A stretch of DNA of 26,244 nucleotides. Source: CAYRFU01 sp964423525. GTDB taxonomy: Bacteria; Vulcanimicrobiota; Xenobia; Xenobiales; JADMJV01. The number at the start of each line of letters is the position of its first letter. The first letter of the stretch is position 1. The position numbers were made by a program, and so were the translations under genes. The stretch is taken from the NCBI GenBank assembly GCA_964423525.1, contig CAYRFU010000051.1, positions 1 through 26,244 of the forward strand, given 5' to 3'. The notes below the pieces were generated by a model, which had not been told where the DNA came from, searched no databases, and saw nothing but the letters and a program-made list of their open reading frames with translations. Below, piece after piece: positions 16,457 through 24,802 of the stretch.

Positions 16457-18301
16457 CTATTTCGCCTGAAGCACCCGGTCAGGCTGCAGTTCTCGCAACC
16501 GCACCAGGTTCCCAAGATAGGCTGTGCTCCAAAGCTGGTAGGCGTTCGACTCGGATTGGTCACCGGCCGCCCCGTAGGCGACAGCCTCTCCTTCGGGACT
16601 GACGGCCCAAAGCTCAGAGGTGGCCAGGAGCCCGGCTCGCTGCTCGCCTTCGACAAGCCTATCGATGGCCTTAAGAATCCGGGGCTGGAGAGTAGGATAG
16701 CGAGGGTATTGTTTGATCAATCCCGCCATCATCAGGGCCGATTGCCATGACCAGACCACCTCTCCGTGATAGGCTCGGGCCCCCAATTCCTTCCAGTGGA
16801 TGGGGTTTCGGCTGTAGGCGGGATTGGCTGTCATCGGTCCAATCGGCGTCATCAACCCCACCGGAAAGTCCCGTTCTAACAGTCGCAACATCTTGCCCAT
16901 TTCCCCTTCGCTCGGCTGCCCGAAGAACAAGAGAAAACTGATGTCACTATTCATCACCTCGACGGGCTGCCGGTGCTGGTCCAAACTGAGGGCCAAGAAG
17001 GATATCGGCTCCGAAACACTGTGGTTCTTGCCAGCCGCCTTCAAGCGACGCTCAGCCTCTTGGGCGGACAGTTCTACCCAAAACTGAGCCCGACGGTCCA
17101 CCCACTGGGGTAGGAGTTGGCTCGCTCGGTAGGCCTGGGCCGGAGAACCCCAGCGGTTTATAGCTCGCAGGGCAGCGGGAACCAGGCAAAAATTCACGTT
17201 GCCAGGATAGCGGCCCCGACCCAGACCTTGCTCTGAGTCACGCCAGTCCCCCACCCAGGGGTCGACGATCTCGACGAGTCCAGCCTCGGCTTTGTCCAGG
17301 ACCAACTCAAAGTTGGCCTCGATTTTGTCAGCCTGGGGACCCTGTCGGAGGGCCTCGAACTGCTGGTCGTCGAGGACCTGGGCCATGACGGCCGACAACA
17401 AAAAGTCGTCGTCCACCATCTTATAATCGTAAAGGGGGGCGCTACCCCGTCCACCCTCTTCGAGGTGGCGAGCCACAGCCCAATCGCCGATATCCTCTTC
17501 GTGAGCGACCTGGCCACTAGGTGAGACACGCTCCAAAACACTTTCCACGGCCAGTTGCTGGAACTGTTCATCTACGGCTGGCTCCAGCAGCGCCAGGCTG
17601 ATCAGGGTGTCTCGGCCAAAGTAGGTCAAGAAACGCCAGGATCCCGCCATCAGTTTGCCGCCCCGGCTAAGGAAACGGAGAGCAGCCAGAGACCTTTGAC
17701 CGCGAGCGTCCAAATCGCCTGGGCTTTTAACGAGCATCGGTTGCATGGCTTCAAAGGGGACACTCAACTTCACCGTGACAGGAAAATCCGTCTGGTCGAC
17801 GAGGCGAAAGCCGCGGGCGGTGAGGGTGACGTCTACCGATTCCGGGAAGGTCCACTCGGCCCTATAGCGACCGCCGTTGAACGCCTCCCTCTCGATGACC
17901 AGCCGACCAGGCTGGCGCTCGAACCGCTCCACCCCCAGGCCGGCCTGGCGTCGCAAACGCCGGATTTTCTCGGCTCCATCGGGATCGTATTTCCGCCTTC
18001 GAACGGTTCGGATGCTCCCTAAAACCGCTTCCTCGCACTCGAAATCCGGGCCGGCCTGGCCCCTGATGAGAACTTGCTGGGGCTCGCCCGGGACCACCTC
18101 GTCGACCTCGAACCGGCCTCCAAACCAGAAGGCCAGACCGCTGTTCTCAGCTGGAAAGGCGGCCAGCAGCCGACCTGGCTTGAGAGTGACGTGGCAAGCA
18201 AGGCCCGGCCTGGTCAGGAAGACATTGAGGATCTCGCCCTCTTGGAAAGCGTCGCCTAACACCTGGGCACAGAGCAGCAACACCAGAGTCCACTTTTTCA
18301 T
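16457..18301 (-). CDS. Secreted (alpha/alpha)6-barrel glycosidase-like protein
   Basis: 614 residues from the ATG at 18301, chosen because it opens a good Sec signal peptide (MKKWTLVLLLCAQVLGDAF); the longer frame to 18391 has no signal or ribosome site. Residues ~25-190 form a beta-sandwich-like domain. From ~200 the pattern is a six-hairpin toroid, with YFGRDTLISL (227-236), HEEDIGDW (267-274), YDYKMVDDDF (291-300) and a WSWQSAL segment near the end. These resemble amylo-alpha-1,6-glucosidase/glycogen-debranching and related (alpha/alpha)6 glycoside hydrolases, so it probably acts on an alpha-glucan or other oligosaccharide outside the cytoplasm. The exact family and the catalytic acids are not settled. 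It follows the alpha/beta hydrolase gene on the same strand, 117 bp downstream. Confidence 0.65.
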   Translation of the reverse strand: MKKWTLVLLLCAQVLGDAFQEGEILNVFLTRPGLACHVTLKPGRLLAAFPAENSGLAFWFGGRFEVDEVVPGEPQQVLIRGQAGPDFECEEAVLGSIRTVRRRKYDPDGAEKIRRLRRQAGLGVERFERQPGRLVIEREAFNGGRYRAEWTFPESVDVTLTARGFRLVDQTDFPVTVKLSVPFEAMQPMLVKSPGDLDARGQRSLAALRFLSRGGKLMAGSWRFLTYFGRDTLISLALLEPAVDEQFQQLAVESVLERVSPSGQVAHEEDIGDWAVARHLEEGGRGSAPLYDYKMVDDDFLLSAVMAQVLDDQQFEALRQGPQADKIEANFELVLDKAEAGLVEIVDPWVGDWRDSEQGLGRGRYPGNVNFCLVPAALRAINRWGSPAQAYRASQLLPQWVDRRAQFWVELSAQEAERRLKAAGKNHSVSEPISFLALSLDQHRQPVEVMNSDISFLLFFGQPSEGEMGKMLRLLERDFPVGLMTPIGPMTANPAYSRNPIHWKELGARAYHGEVVWSWQSALMMAGLIKQYPRYPTLQPRILKAIDRLVEGEQRAGLLATSELWAVSPEGEAVAYGAAGDQSESNAYQLWSTAYLGNLVRLRELQPDRVLQAK

Positions 18302-18418
18302 CGGCCAGCGTTCGATGAGCGGTTCGATGTTCCCGCTCGAAGAACAGGACGGCGAAGCCGACCAGGAACATTCTCCGGACCGGTTTGTCATTCCAGGCAG
18401 GCTCTTCCACGGGGCAGG

Positions 18419-19504
18419 CTAACGAAAATGATAGTCGTGGTGAATGTCGGGGGCCGCTGGTTCTCGCCAGGGGCCCTGGCACTGTTCACCCTGACCCTGG
18501 CCTGTTTTGAGGTAAGCGACGGTTCGTTCGAGCAGGTGGTCGGTAAACTCCGGGTCGGCCTGGGCCGGGTGGATCATGGCGTGAGGAACGTCATCGTCGA
18601 ATCTGACCACCCAACCCTGGCTTCTCTCACACAGGCCTTCGGCTACCCGGTTCATCGCCGGCGGATCGGCTTCGGTCAGGAAGAACTGAAAGTTTCCAGC
18701 GGGGAGCTGAGGTGAACGGCGAACCGAGGCTTGAGCTGCTCTGTCGGCGGCCATCAGCTTCCCGAGCTTGAAGTCGCAATATCCAGGCCACTGTTCTCCC
18801 ATGGTGGGGCTGTCACCCCAGCCGATCGGGATCTGTCCGAGCCCGAGTGTGGCCCGGTCGAAGGTGAGCAGGTCGAGGCCTTCTAGCGTGCGGGCCACCG
18901 CATTGATGGCAGGATGCGGCAGATGGAAGAACGGAGCGAAGGCGATGGCTCTGGTGACCCCAGGGCTGCCGGCCGCGTAGAAGGCCAGAGCTCCTCCCAT
19001 CGAAAGCCCGGCGACCGCCACCTCGCCGCCGAGCTCTCGAGCCTGTTCGACCGCCTGGTCGGCGGTTTCCAGATATCGGCGCCACTGGTGTCCGCCCGGT
19101 AGGGCCTGGTGGAAAAAGTCACCGTCTTGATCCATGACGCCATGGCCAGGGAGACGAGGTGCGATCACATTGAATCCTTCCTGGTAGAGTCGGTCTGCTT
19201 GATGGCGCACTTGCCAGCTACAGGGGGTGTAGCCGTGAAACAGAACCACCGTCCCGTGCTGGGGTGGTTCGGGATGGAGCAAAGCCAGGGGATGGCATTG
19301 CTGGTTCAGACTCAGTCCCTCCGGATGGTTCTCGAACGAGGAGACCTCCTGTTGATGGGCCTCGGCGACCCGCTCTCGAGCCTCTTGATAGCTGATAGGC
19401 TCCGAGGGCGGTTCGGGGAGCTTCAAATCTGCCCCGAGACGGGTGACGAGCGAGGCGGCTACGGCTGTGGCTGCCAGGTATTTCAGGGGGCCTCGTATGT
19501 TCAC
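18419..19504 (-). CDS. Alpha/beta hydrolase (lipase/esterase-like) with N-terminal signal or anchor
   Basis: 361 residues. Residues 6-24 form a hydrophobic signal or anchor (YLAATAVAASLVTRLG). The fold is shown by VVLFHGYTP (oxyanion strand-loop, HG at 90-91), the nucleophile elbow GLSMG with Ser168, FFLTEAD (probable acid Asp280) and VPHAM (His308). The family resembles monoacylglycerol lipases and carboxylesterases, so an extracytoplasmic lipid or ester substrate is likely. The GTG start at 19504 has GGGAGG only one base upstream, which is unusually close and leaves the start uncertain. It is followed on the same strand by the glycosidase-like gene, and both products are exported. Confidence 0.85.
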   Translation of the reverse strand: MNIRGPLKYLAATAVAASLVTRLGADLKLPEPPSEPISYQEARERVAEAHQQEVSSFENHPEGLSLNQQCHPLALLHPEPPQHGTVVLFHGYTPCSWQVRHQADRLYQEGFNVIAPRLPGHGVMDQDGDFFHQALPGGHQWRRYLETADQAVEQARELGGEVAVAGLSMGGALAFYAAGSPGVTRAIAFAPFFHLPHPAINAVARTLEGLDLLTFDRATLGLGQIPIGWGDSPTMGEQWPGYCDFKLGKLMAADRAAQASVRRSPQLPAGNFQFFLTEADPPAMNRVAEGLCERSQGWVVRFDDDVPHAMIHPAQADPEFTDHLLERTVAYLKTGQGQGEQCQGPWREPAAPDIHHDYHFR

Positions 19505-19576
19505 GCCTCCCTGTAGTTTAACCGGTCGGTCTGAAAAACCGTTGAAACCCGGCGCAGACCTGAACCCCTGTCTCCG

Positions 19577-21072
19577 TCAGGCTGCCGGGGTCGCGGACGG
19601 GACTCCTCCCAGGGCCGCCAACACGGCCGGAGGAACCACCACTCCTGCCCCGTCGAACCGCTCCGGGACGTCTGGCAGATCAAAAGCCGTCGAGGCGACC
19701 AACTCTTCAAACTGTTCCGGAGTGAGATCCGGGTTTCGGCTGAGGAGGTGGTAGGCCATGGCGGCCACTCGGGGCGCGGAAAAGGAGGTTCCCTGGTGCT
19801 GACCGACGCTTCCCTCCATCACGAAGTCGGTGTGGGGGTTAGGACTGGTGAAGGGCGCGATCTCGTCATCGGTGGGGTCGGCCGGCGTGCCGTTGCCGTT
19901 GACCGCTCCCACTACCGTGTTGTGCTCGTTGGCCAGGAGGTTGTGAAAGACCTCTTCGTCTAGCGGTAAGAACCGCGAGACTTCACCCGAGTTGCCGGCT
20001 GCCACCACGTGAATGATGCCGGCATCCGTGACCTGCTCTGAAACCTGATCGAACTCTTCGATGGTTTGCTGAACCACGGGGTCGTTTTCGACCACGCCCA
20101 TGACTCGATCGGCCACGAGCTGAAGAAACTCTTCTCCAGGGATCGTCGTCGGGTCGACTCCGAATTCCTGAGCGGCCCACTCCGGGTTGGCCTGGGCTAT
20201 CCTGATCGTCTGTTCGATGGCGACGATCGGTGACCAGCCCATCGATTGGTTGACCACCTCGACCTGGCTGTCGGGGTCGGATAAGATGTCTCTCATCACC
20301 TCGGTCGTCTGACCGAGGACCCCGGTCACACCCGTCCTGACTAGTTCTTCCACCGAGGGCGGATTCTCAATGTCGATAGGCGGCGGTGTCTCCACGTTGG
20401 AGAGGGCGATCTCATCCGGGTTGACTCCGCCCCCGTGGACCATCCCGCCGGTAACCANNNNNNNNNNGTGTACAACTCAACAACATCGGCCGTGTCCTGA
20501 TCCGCGCTGTAGGCCACCCGGGAGCTATCGGGCGCCCAGGCAAAGGCGGCAACATCACCGCCGGTAACCAGGTCTCCGTGGGGCGGTTCTCCCCGCCAGA
20601 TATCGATCACGACCACCCGGCTGTCGGCGTCGTAGCCGTTCCATCCGGTTTCTGTCGCTGTCGGATAGGTTCCTGGAGGAAAAGGGTTGGTCGATTCGGT
20701 CGCTGGGACCTCTGGAGAGGGAGCGACGGGTGTCGGGGTTTCAGGGGGGGTCGGCGCTTGGGGACTGAGGACCGGTTGTCCAGGCCTGACCGGTAGCGGG
20801 ATGGAGCCAGAAGACCCGGGAAACCTGGGTAGCAAGGCGGTAGGAAGGGCGGCGGGTTGATAGGTCGCATCGGTCTCGAGCGGGCGTTCCGGAAGCGACT
20901 CTGGTCTGAGCGGGTCGCTGCTCAAGAGCGAGCGCCACACCTGACCGGTTTGAGTTATCGAGTCGTGGAGAGTGCGGCCGCTGGGAGGTGCGGGGCCGGT
21001 GGGTGCATCGACTGAAGCGAGTCTCCCGAGAGACTCGACCGGAGAGGATAAGAGAGCTGAGGTTGGTTTCAT
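19577..21072 (-). CDS. Subtilisin-like serine protease (S8), interrupted by an assembly artefact
   Basis: ATG at 21072 with AAGGGG five bases upstream. Residues ~1-145 are Pro/Ser/Thr-rich and probably disordered. The catalytic Asp is D157 (VVVIDIW), His is H165 (HGDLV), and the Ser lies in GTSFSAP with its codon at 19784-19786; AAGNSG gives the oxyanion Asn. The Asp-His spacing of eight residues is much shorter than in classical subtilisins, where a longer loop separates them. The reading frame is broken by Ns and foreign sequence at 20458-20570; removing that block joins VTGG to MVHGGG and gives a 460-residue protein. There is no signal peptide, so export, if any, is by another route. Substrate unknown. 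Confidence 0.8.
20458..20570. other. Gap plus chimeric insert bounded by a 13-bp repeat
   Basis: Ten Ns (20458-20467) are followed by about 90 bp that on the minus strand encode a PD40 propeller blade (FAWAPDSSRVAYSADQDT), unrelated to the surrounding protease. The 13-mer ccgccggtaacca occurs just before the Ns (20445-20457) and again at 20558-20570. Deleting 20458-20570 leaves one copy and an uninterrupted protease frame. This is the signature of two contigs overlapped wrongly at a short repeat. Confidence 0.8.
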
Positions 21073-21378
21073 AACGACCCCTTCGTAAGTTTTTCTCTTT
21101 CAAGTCTAATCAGCCATCTTGAGAAAATCTTGCGGTGGCGGCCGGTCGGCTTCTCTCGCTGAGGAGGATTGGGGCTTTTTGGCTGGACTCGATTTCAAAA
21201 ACCTGGGATAAGACCCAGGTGATTTTGGTGTCCGGAGGATAGACTGGAAAGACTGTAAGAGGTTTAAGTCCACCTGGCTGGATGGCCTGGGGACGCGGTT
21301 TTTTGGCTCGAAGAGGACTCGCCCCAGTCAGAACAGCCTGGAAAGTCATCAAATACGCCATTTACGGAAATAGCAAAG
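21073..21378. other. 306-bp intergenic region
   Basis: Between the protease start and the small gene at 21379, both on the minus strand. It holds the protease ribosome site and presumably its promoter, and a candidate terminator at 21196-21220. An 83-codon frame crosses it on the minus strand (ATG 21361) but lacks a ribosome site and protein-like periodicity, so I do not call it. Confidence 0.5.
21196..21220 (-). terminator. Candidate rho-independent terminator
   Basis: Seven-pair perfect stem ACCTGGG/CCCAGGT with a six-base loop; on the minus strand it is followed directly by TTTTG. It would end transcription of the small gene at 21379. The U-tract is short, so confidence is moderate. Confidence 0.45.
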
Positions 21379-21591
21379 CTACAGGTCGTCCCAGCCTGGG
21401 GGAACCTGACTGAGGCTATCGGAGAAATCTTGCTCAGTTGACTCGACGAAGTCGTCACCGGGAGCGTGACTGGGACCCTCCGAGTCAGGAAGTGGCGCGG
21501 GTCGCGATCGGGGCGGGTAGACAGGCTTGTTGATGGTAACGGCTGGGATAGTCGGGAGGTGGACTTTGATGAGACGCTCGATCGGGCTCAG
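21379..21591 (-). CDS. Small Pro-rich protein with acidic tail, start unclear
   Basis: The minus strand reads as about 70 convincing codons: a short N-terminal part (RLIKVHLPTIPAVTINKPVY), a Pro/Ser linker, and an acidic, aromatic tail ending VPPGWDDL. No ATG, GTG or TTG is in frame; the only nearby option is CTG at 21591, preceded by a TAA and, five codons further, an ATG. Either the start is CTG or an error has created the TAA. A candidate terminator lies 160 bp downstream. No family is recognised. An overlapping plus-strand frame (21466-21660) ends at the next gene's ATG but reads poorly as protein. Confidence 0.4.
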   Translation of the reverse strand: MSPIERLIKVHLPTIPAVTINKPVYPPRSRPAPLPDSEGPSHAPGDDFVESTEQDFSDSLSQVPPGWDDL

Positions 21592-21656
21592 CTGTTAACA
21601 CCGTTGCAACATCAAAACCGTTTTAGCGAAGTCTGCCGGAAGGTTCCGGTATTACC

Positions 21657-22937
21657 ATGAGACCCATGGGTTCATCGACCACGACTAACCAGATCGTCCC
21701 GCTCGATCCTCACCTGTGTGAGGCCCTCGACGCTATCGGGCTCGGTATCGTGCAGGCTGGGCAACTCGACGATTTCTTTGAACGCCAACACCACCTGCTG
21801 GCTGAGATGGATTACTTTATCTGTGACAACGACCTGGCGCTCCACCAGCAGGCCCAAAAGCTACTGGATCAGCTCTATCGAGATTTTTCCGAGGCTCAAG
21901 AAAATGCCAGCGACACGACCGCCATCAAGTTGAGCAACCTGGCTTTTCAATTCACTCAAACCGTTCATCTGTTGACTCAGAATCGCCAGAAACAGTACTT
22001 TCTCGGTCTTCCTGCGCTCGATCAACTGGTCGTCGCCGGCGTGGCTTTTCTCCAGCAACGAGCCGACGACGTCTCCGTCCTGTCTCGAAGCGAATCAGCT
22101 TGGCAAGAAGTGACAGAATGGGCATCCTGCTTCGAACAGGTTCGAACCGAACTCTTCCAGGAGACCCTCCAGAGTGTGGAATCCGGTTTCGCCAGAATAG
22201 AGGCCGGCTTCGACGAACTTGAAGCCTGGGAGAACGACCAGGGCGACCTGAAGGAGGCGATCAGTTATCTGAAATATGGAGGTGAGTTGGTCGAACCTCT
22301 CACTCCCTGGCGCTCGCAGCAGAGATCGTTTATTCCTCTGGTAGGGGAGAAGCTGCGAGCCTGGGCCAGCCAGGAGTGTTCGGAAAAAAAAGGGAAAGCC
22401 AGCCTTAAGAAGCTGGAAGCTTACTGGTCGACGCAGCGCCACCGACTGTTTGTGCCGCTAAAACAACAAGACGACCTGATCACCGCCATCGATCAAACCC
22501 TCGAACGACTCCGTCACCAACCAGAGAATCGATGGGAAACCTATCTTGAGCTGGAGACAGATTTTCGAGCCCTACAGCAACACCGATTCGACCTGAACGT
22601 TTGTCAGGACACGGCCTACATCGAAATCGCCCAAATCCTCCGAGCCGCCTGGTTAGGCGGGATACCCGCATTCCAGCTTTTGAGTTTGGCAGACAGCTGT
22701 CCCGACGCCCTACCGGGCGACCTCGGTCCCATCATCCGGCAGGCGGTTCTGGATCACCTGAGAGGGCCCCAACCGGATCGGCTACTCGAAGCGCTCGAGG
22801 CCGTGCTCGAGCAGTCTGAAGCAGAAAAGCCGGTGGTTCTGCCGTTCTCCACTCGTCCGCCCAGGTCAAGCAAACCGCGCGTCACCGCCCGACTTCCGGG
22901 CCAAAACGGACCGGCCTGGACTCAGGTGCTCACCTGA
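21657..22937 (+). CDS. Helical hypothetical protein, 426 residues
   Basis: No family is recognised. Nearly all-helical, rich in Leu, Gln and Glu, with several probable coiled coils (HQQAQKLLDQLYRDFSEAQE, SVESGFARIEAGFDELEAW) and a Pro/Arg-rich tail. No signal peptide or membrane segment. The composition suggests a scaffold or structural protein with helical bundle repeats. A second ATG three codons later is an equal start candidate; the nearest ribosome-site-like sequence (GGAAGG) is 14 bases upstream. Divergent from the small gene at 21379. Confidence 0.75.
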   Translation: MRPMGSSTTTNQIVPLDPHLCEALDAIGLGIVQAGQLDDFFERQHHLLAEMDYFICDNDLALHQQAQKLLDQLYRDFSEAQENASDTTAIKLSNLAFQFTQTVHLLTQNRQKQYFLGLPALDQLVVAGVAFLQQRADDVSVLSRSESAWQEVTEWASCFEQVRTELFQETLQSVESGFARIEAGFDELEAWENDQGDLKEAISYLKYGGELVEPLTPWRSQQRSFIPLVGEKLRAWASQECSEKKGKASLKKLEAYWSTQRHRLFVPLKQQDDLITAIDQTLERLRHQPENRWETYLELETDFRALQQHRFDLNVCQDTAYIEIAQILRAAWLGGIPAFQLLSLADSCPDALPGDLGPIIRQAVLDHLRGPQPDRLLEALEAVLEQSEAEKPVVLPFSTRPPRSSKPRVTARLPGQNGPAWTQVLT

Positions 22938-22992
22938 ATCAGGCCCGTTCGGCAGCCGCTCATAGCCAGATTTTAGACGCGTTGATCGAGCC

Positions 22993-23273
22993 GTGAAAAT
23001 CTCGGCCACCGTGCACTTTGACCCGAGTCAGGAAGTGGCGCGGGCGGCGTTGAAACCGGAGTGGGTGCTGGCTGGCCAACCACGCCCCACCGGAGCGCGG
23101 CTGCCAGCTGTTACAACGGGAATCTGGACTACTTGGAAACCGGCCTGGCCGCCGCCAGGCACAGCCGGTCTCTAGAGGAGCTAGCCGCAACGTTCCCGGG
23201 TCCCGCCGGGTTGGAACCGTTCTACGCCCAGGCCCATCAGCGAAATCTAACCTACTGCCTGCAGCAGCAGTAG
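22993..23273 (+). CDS. Small hypothetical protein, one frameshift
   Basis: Two overlapping frames join into a ~93-residue protein if one C is added to the C4 run at 23085-23088. The N-terminal half opens MKISATVHFDPSQEVARAAL, and the C-terminal half is helical (YNGNLDYLETGLAAARHSRS, LEELAATFPGPAGLEPFYAQ). The GTG start has no strong ribosome site. It lies 55 bp after the helical protein gene on the same strand. No family is recognised. The join is an inference from coding continuity. Confidence 0.45.
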
Positions 23274-23296
23274 CGCAGTCCGGCTATCCTCCCCTA

Positions 23297-23965
23297 TCAG
23301 TCCGCTCGTCTTGGCGTCCCCCGATCGGTGAGCGTACGGCGCAACCCATCGACCAGGTTCAGGCCAGGTCCCTCAGGGGTCACTGGAAGAGGCTTAAGCG
23401 GCGGCTCTTCACCACCCCCGAGAAAGTCCGGGTCGATTAGACCGACAGCCACGGGCGAACGGTCAGGGTCCGGTGATTCGCCGGGGACCGGAACCGCTAT
23501 CGGTCCCCCAGGGTCGGCCGGGCTCGAAGTCGACATCGGGACAAATCGCGTCTCTCGTTCTGGCTCTTCTTCTTGTTGCACCTCCCTCCGAATCTCGTTT
23601 ATTGTCCGAATCTCGTCTAGTCTGCTTTCTCCGTCGGGGGCCTCGAAAACGAAATCGGGAACACCTTTCTCTGGCAAAAGGGAGTCACCGGGCCGAGGGC
23701 GGATGCTCACATCCGGGCGTAGCCGATCTACCAATTGGGAGTCACCGAGCCCAGGGCTGATGCTCACCTCCGCCTCCGGGTAACCCGGTAACCCCAGAGA
23801 CCGAGGATCGATGAACGATTCGTCGTCCCAATTCTTGCGTTCCCTACTAGGAACTTCTGACTTCTGATGGTCGATTGTCCACGGCTCCCCAGCAATGATG
23901 GTTTTTTCGAAACCGGGTGGTATCGGCCCCCTCGGAGGCCCAGATGGTGTTTGGTTGATGTGCAT
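23297..23965 (-). CDS. Proline-rich disordered protein, 222 residues
   Basis: ATG at 23965 with AAGGAG 11 bases upstream. The sequence is rich in Pro, Gly, Asp, Glu and Arg and almost certainly disordered. A motif of the form VSI-x-P-x-x-GDS occurs twice (VSISPGLGDS, then VSIRPRPGDS), and a helical acidic stretch (RTINEIRREVQQEEEPERE) sits in the middle. No signal peptide or membrane segment. It is 46 bp downstream of the cupin/JmjC gene on the same strand, presumably co-transcribed, which makes it a possible substrate of that hydroxylase; this is inference only. Confidence 0.65.
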   Translation of the reverse strand: MHINQTPSGPPRGPIPPGFEKTIIAGEPWTIDHQKSEVPSRERKNWDDESFIDPRSLGLPGYPEAEVSISPGLGDSQLVDRLRPDVSIRPRPGDSLLPEKGVPDFVFEAPDGESRLDEIRTINEIRREVQQEEEPERETRFVPMSTSSPADPGGPIAVPVPGESPDPDRSPVAVGLIDPDFLGGGEEPPLKPLPVTPEGPGLNLVDGLRRTLTDRGTPRRAD

Positions 23966-24011
23966 TCGTTGTTTATCTCCTTTTCTTTGTGTGGATACTG
24001 CCCAGGGCGTC

Positions 24012-24779
24012 TTAAACCCGGACTTGATAGCGTGAAGGAAAATCGATCGTATTTCTCTCCCCGGTGGGAAGCCTGAGACAACTCATCGAGACCGACAAAC
24101 TAGGCGAGAGAGAGCGAACGTGATGAAGCCAGCCTACCGGCAAGAAAAGAGTCTCTCCCGGATGGAGGTCAAAGACCAGAGGCTCGGCTGCTTCCTGAAA
24201 TCGAGGATGTCGAGCCAGGTCCGGGTTCTCAGCTTCGACAGGGGAATAGAACTCTCGCCCCAGATAGGCGTCGGGAATATCTTGAGGAGGATAAAGCCAA
24301 ACCTTCTTACTGCCCATCACCTGAACCAGCAAGACGTTGGAGGGGTCGAAGTGAAGTCCACTTCGGGTGCCTTCAGGTCCGAGAAAAAACACCGTCTTCT
24401 CGTCACTGGCCGGGTCGCAGTAGCCTTCAGGATACCGGATCCCTTTTTCCAACTGGGCTACCAACGGGTCGTCTTCGGCCTGGTCGAAGGCTGTCCAGTA
24501 GAGCGAGCCGTTCGCTTCAGGGTCAACCATCCGAGCGATAAACTGAGCCAGAGTCGAACGACGTTTTCGGGCCGCTCTGCGCCCCTGCTCCTGGTAGTAC
24601 TCGGTGAACTGAAGTTGATACTCCCCGAAAGTTTCAGCCATCCCTTCGAAGGTCCAGTTGAGAGCCGGCCAATCATCGACTAAACCGGTCAAGAGAACCG
24701 GCCGGTTAGGAGCCAAAAAATCATGAAAGAACCTGTCTCGCTCAACCGCCTCTAAGCGGGGAGGCTCTCCGTTCCAGGG
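24012..24779 (-). CDS. Cupin-like/JmjC-type 2-oxoglutarate hydroxylase, start missing
   Basis: Fe(II)/2-oxoglutarate oxygenase of the Cupin_8/JmjC type. Counting from the in-frame TTG at 24716, the iron ligands are H122 and D124 (LHFDPSN) and H198 (GWLHHV), and the strand VWLYPPQD between them is typical. Coding clearly extends upstream of that TTG (PPRLEAVERDRFFHDFLAP), matching the usual N-terminal helix, but no start codon follows before a TGA at 24833. The 5' end therefore seems lost where this gene meets the plus-strand DsrE-like fragment. Such enzymes hydroxylate proteins, peptides or small molecules in the cytoplasm. The downstream neighbour is a disordered protein on the same strand. 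Ends at TAA 24012. Confidence 0.75.
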   Translation of the reverse strand, partial: PWNGEPPRLEAVERDRFFHDFLAPNRPVLLTGLVDDWPALNWTFEGMAETFGEYQLQFTEYYQEQGRRAARKRRSTLAQFIARMVDPEANGSLYWTAFDQAEDDPLVAQLEKGIRYPEGYCDPASDEKTVFFLGPEGTRSGLHFDPSNVLLVQVMGSKKVWLYPPQDIPDAYLGREFYSPVEAENPDLARHPRFQEAAEPLVFDLHPGETLFLPVGWLHHVRSLSPSLSVSMSCLRLPTGERNTIDFPSRYQVRV

Positions 24780-24802
24780 GGAATTCCACTTCGATCGGGA
24801 TC

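Noticed and set aside
18302..18418. Possible small membrane peptide (MFLVGFAVLFFEREH) between the hydrolase and glycosidase genes
   Set aside because: The frame runs into the glycosidase gene in another frame without an early stop and has no clear ribosome site.
21110..21361. 83-codon minus-strand frame
   Set aside because: It crosses a candidate terminator, has no ribosome site and has no family pattern.
6240..21600. GTTAAC in three divergent intergenic regions (near 6246, 8493, 21594) as a shared operator
   Set aside because: At this base composition a few copies are expected by chance in 26 kb, and the flanks are not shared.
21466..21660. 64-codon plus-strand frame ending at the ATG of the next gene
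   Set aside because: It is opposite to better coding sequence on the minus strand and its translation is unlike a protein.
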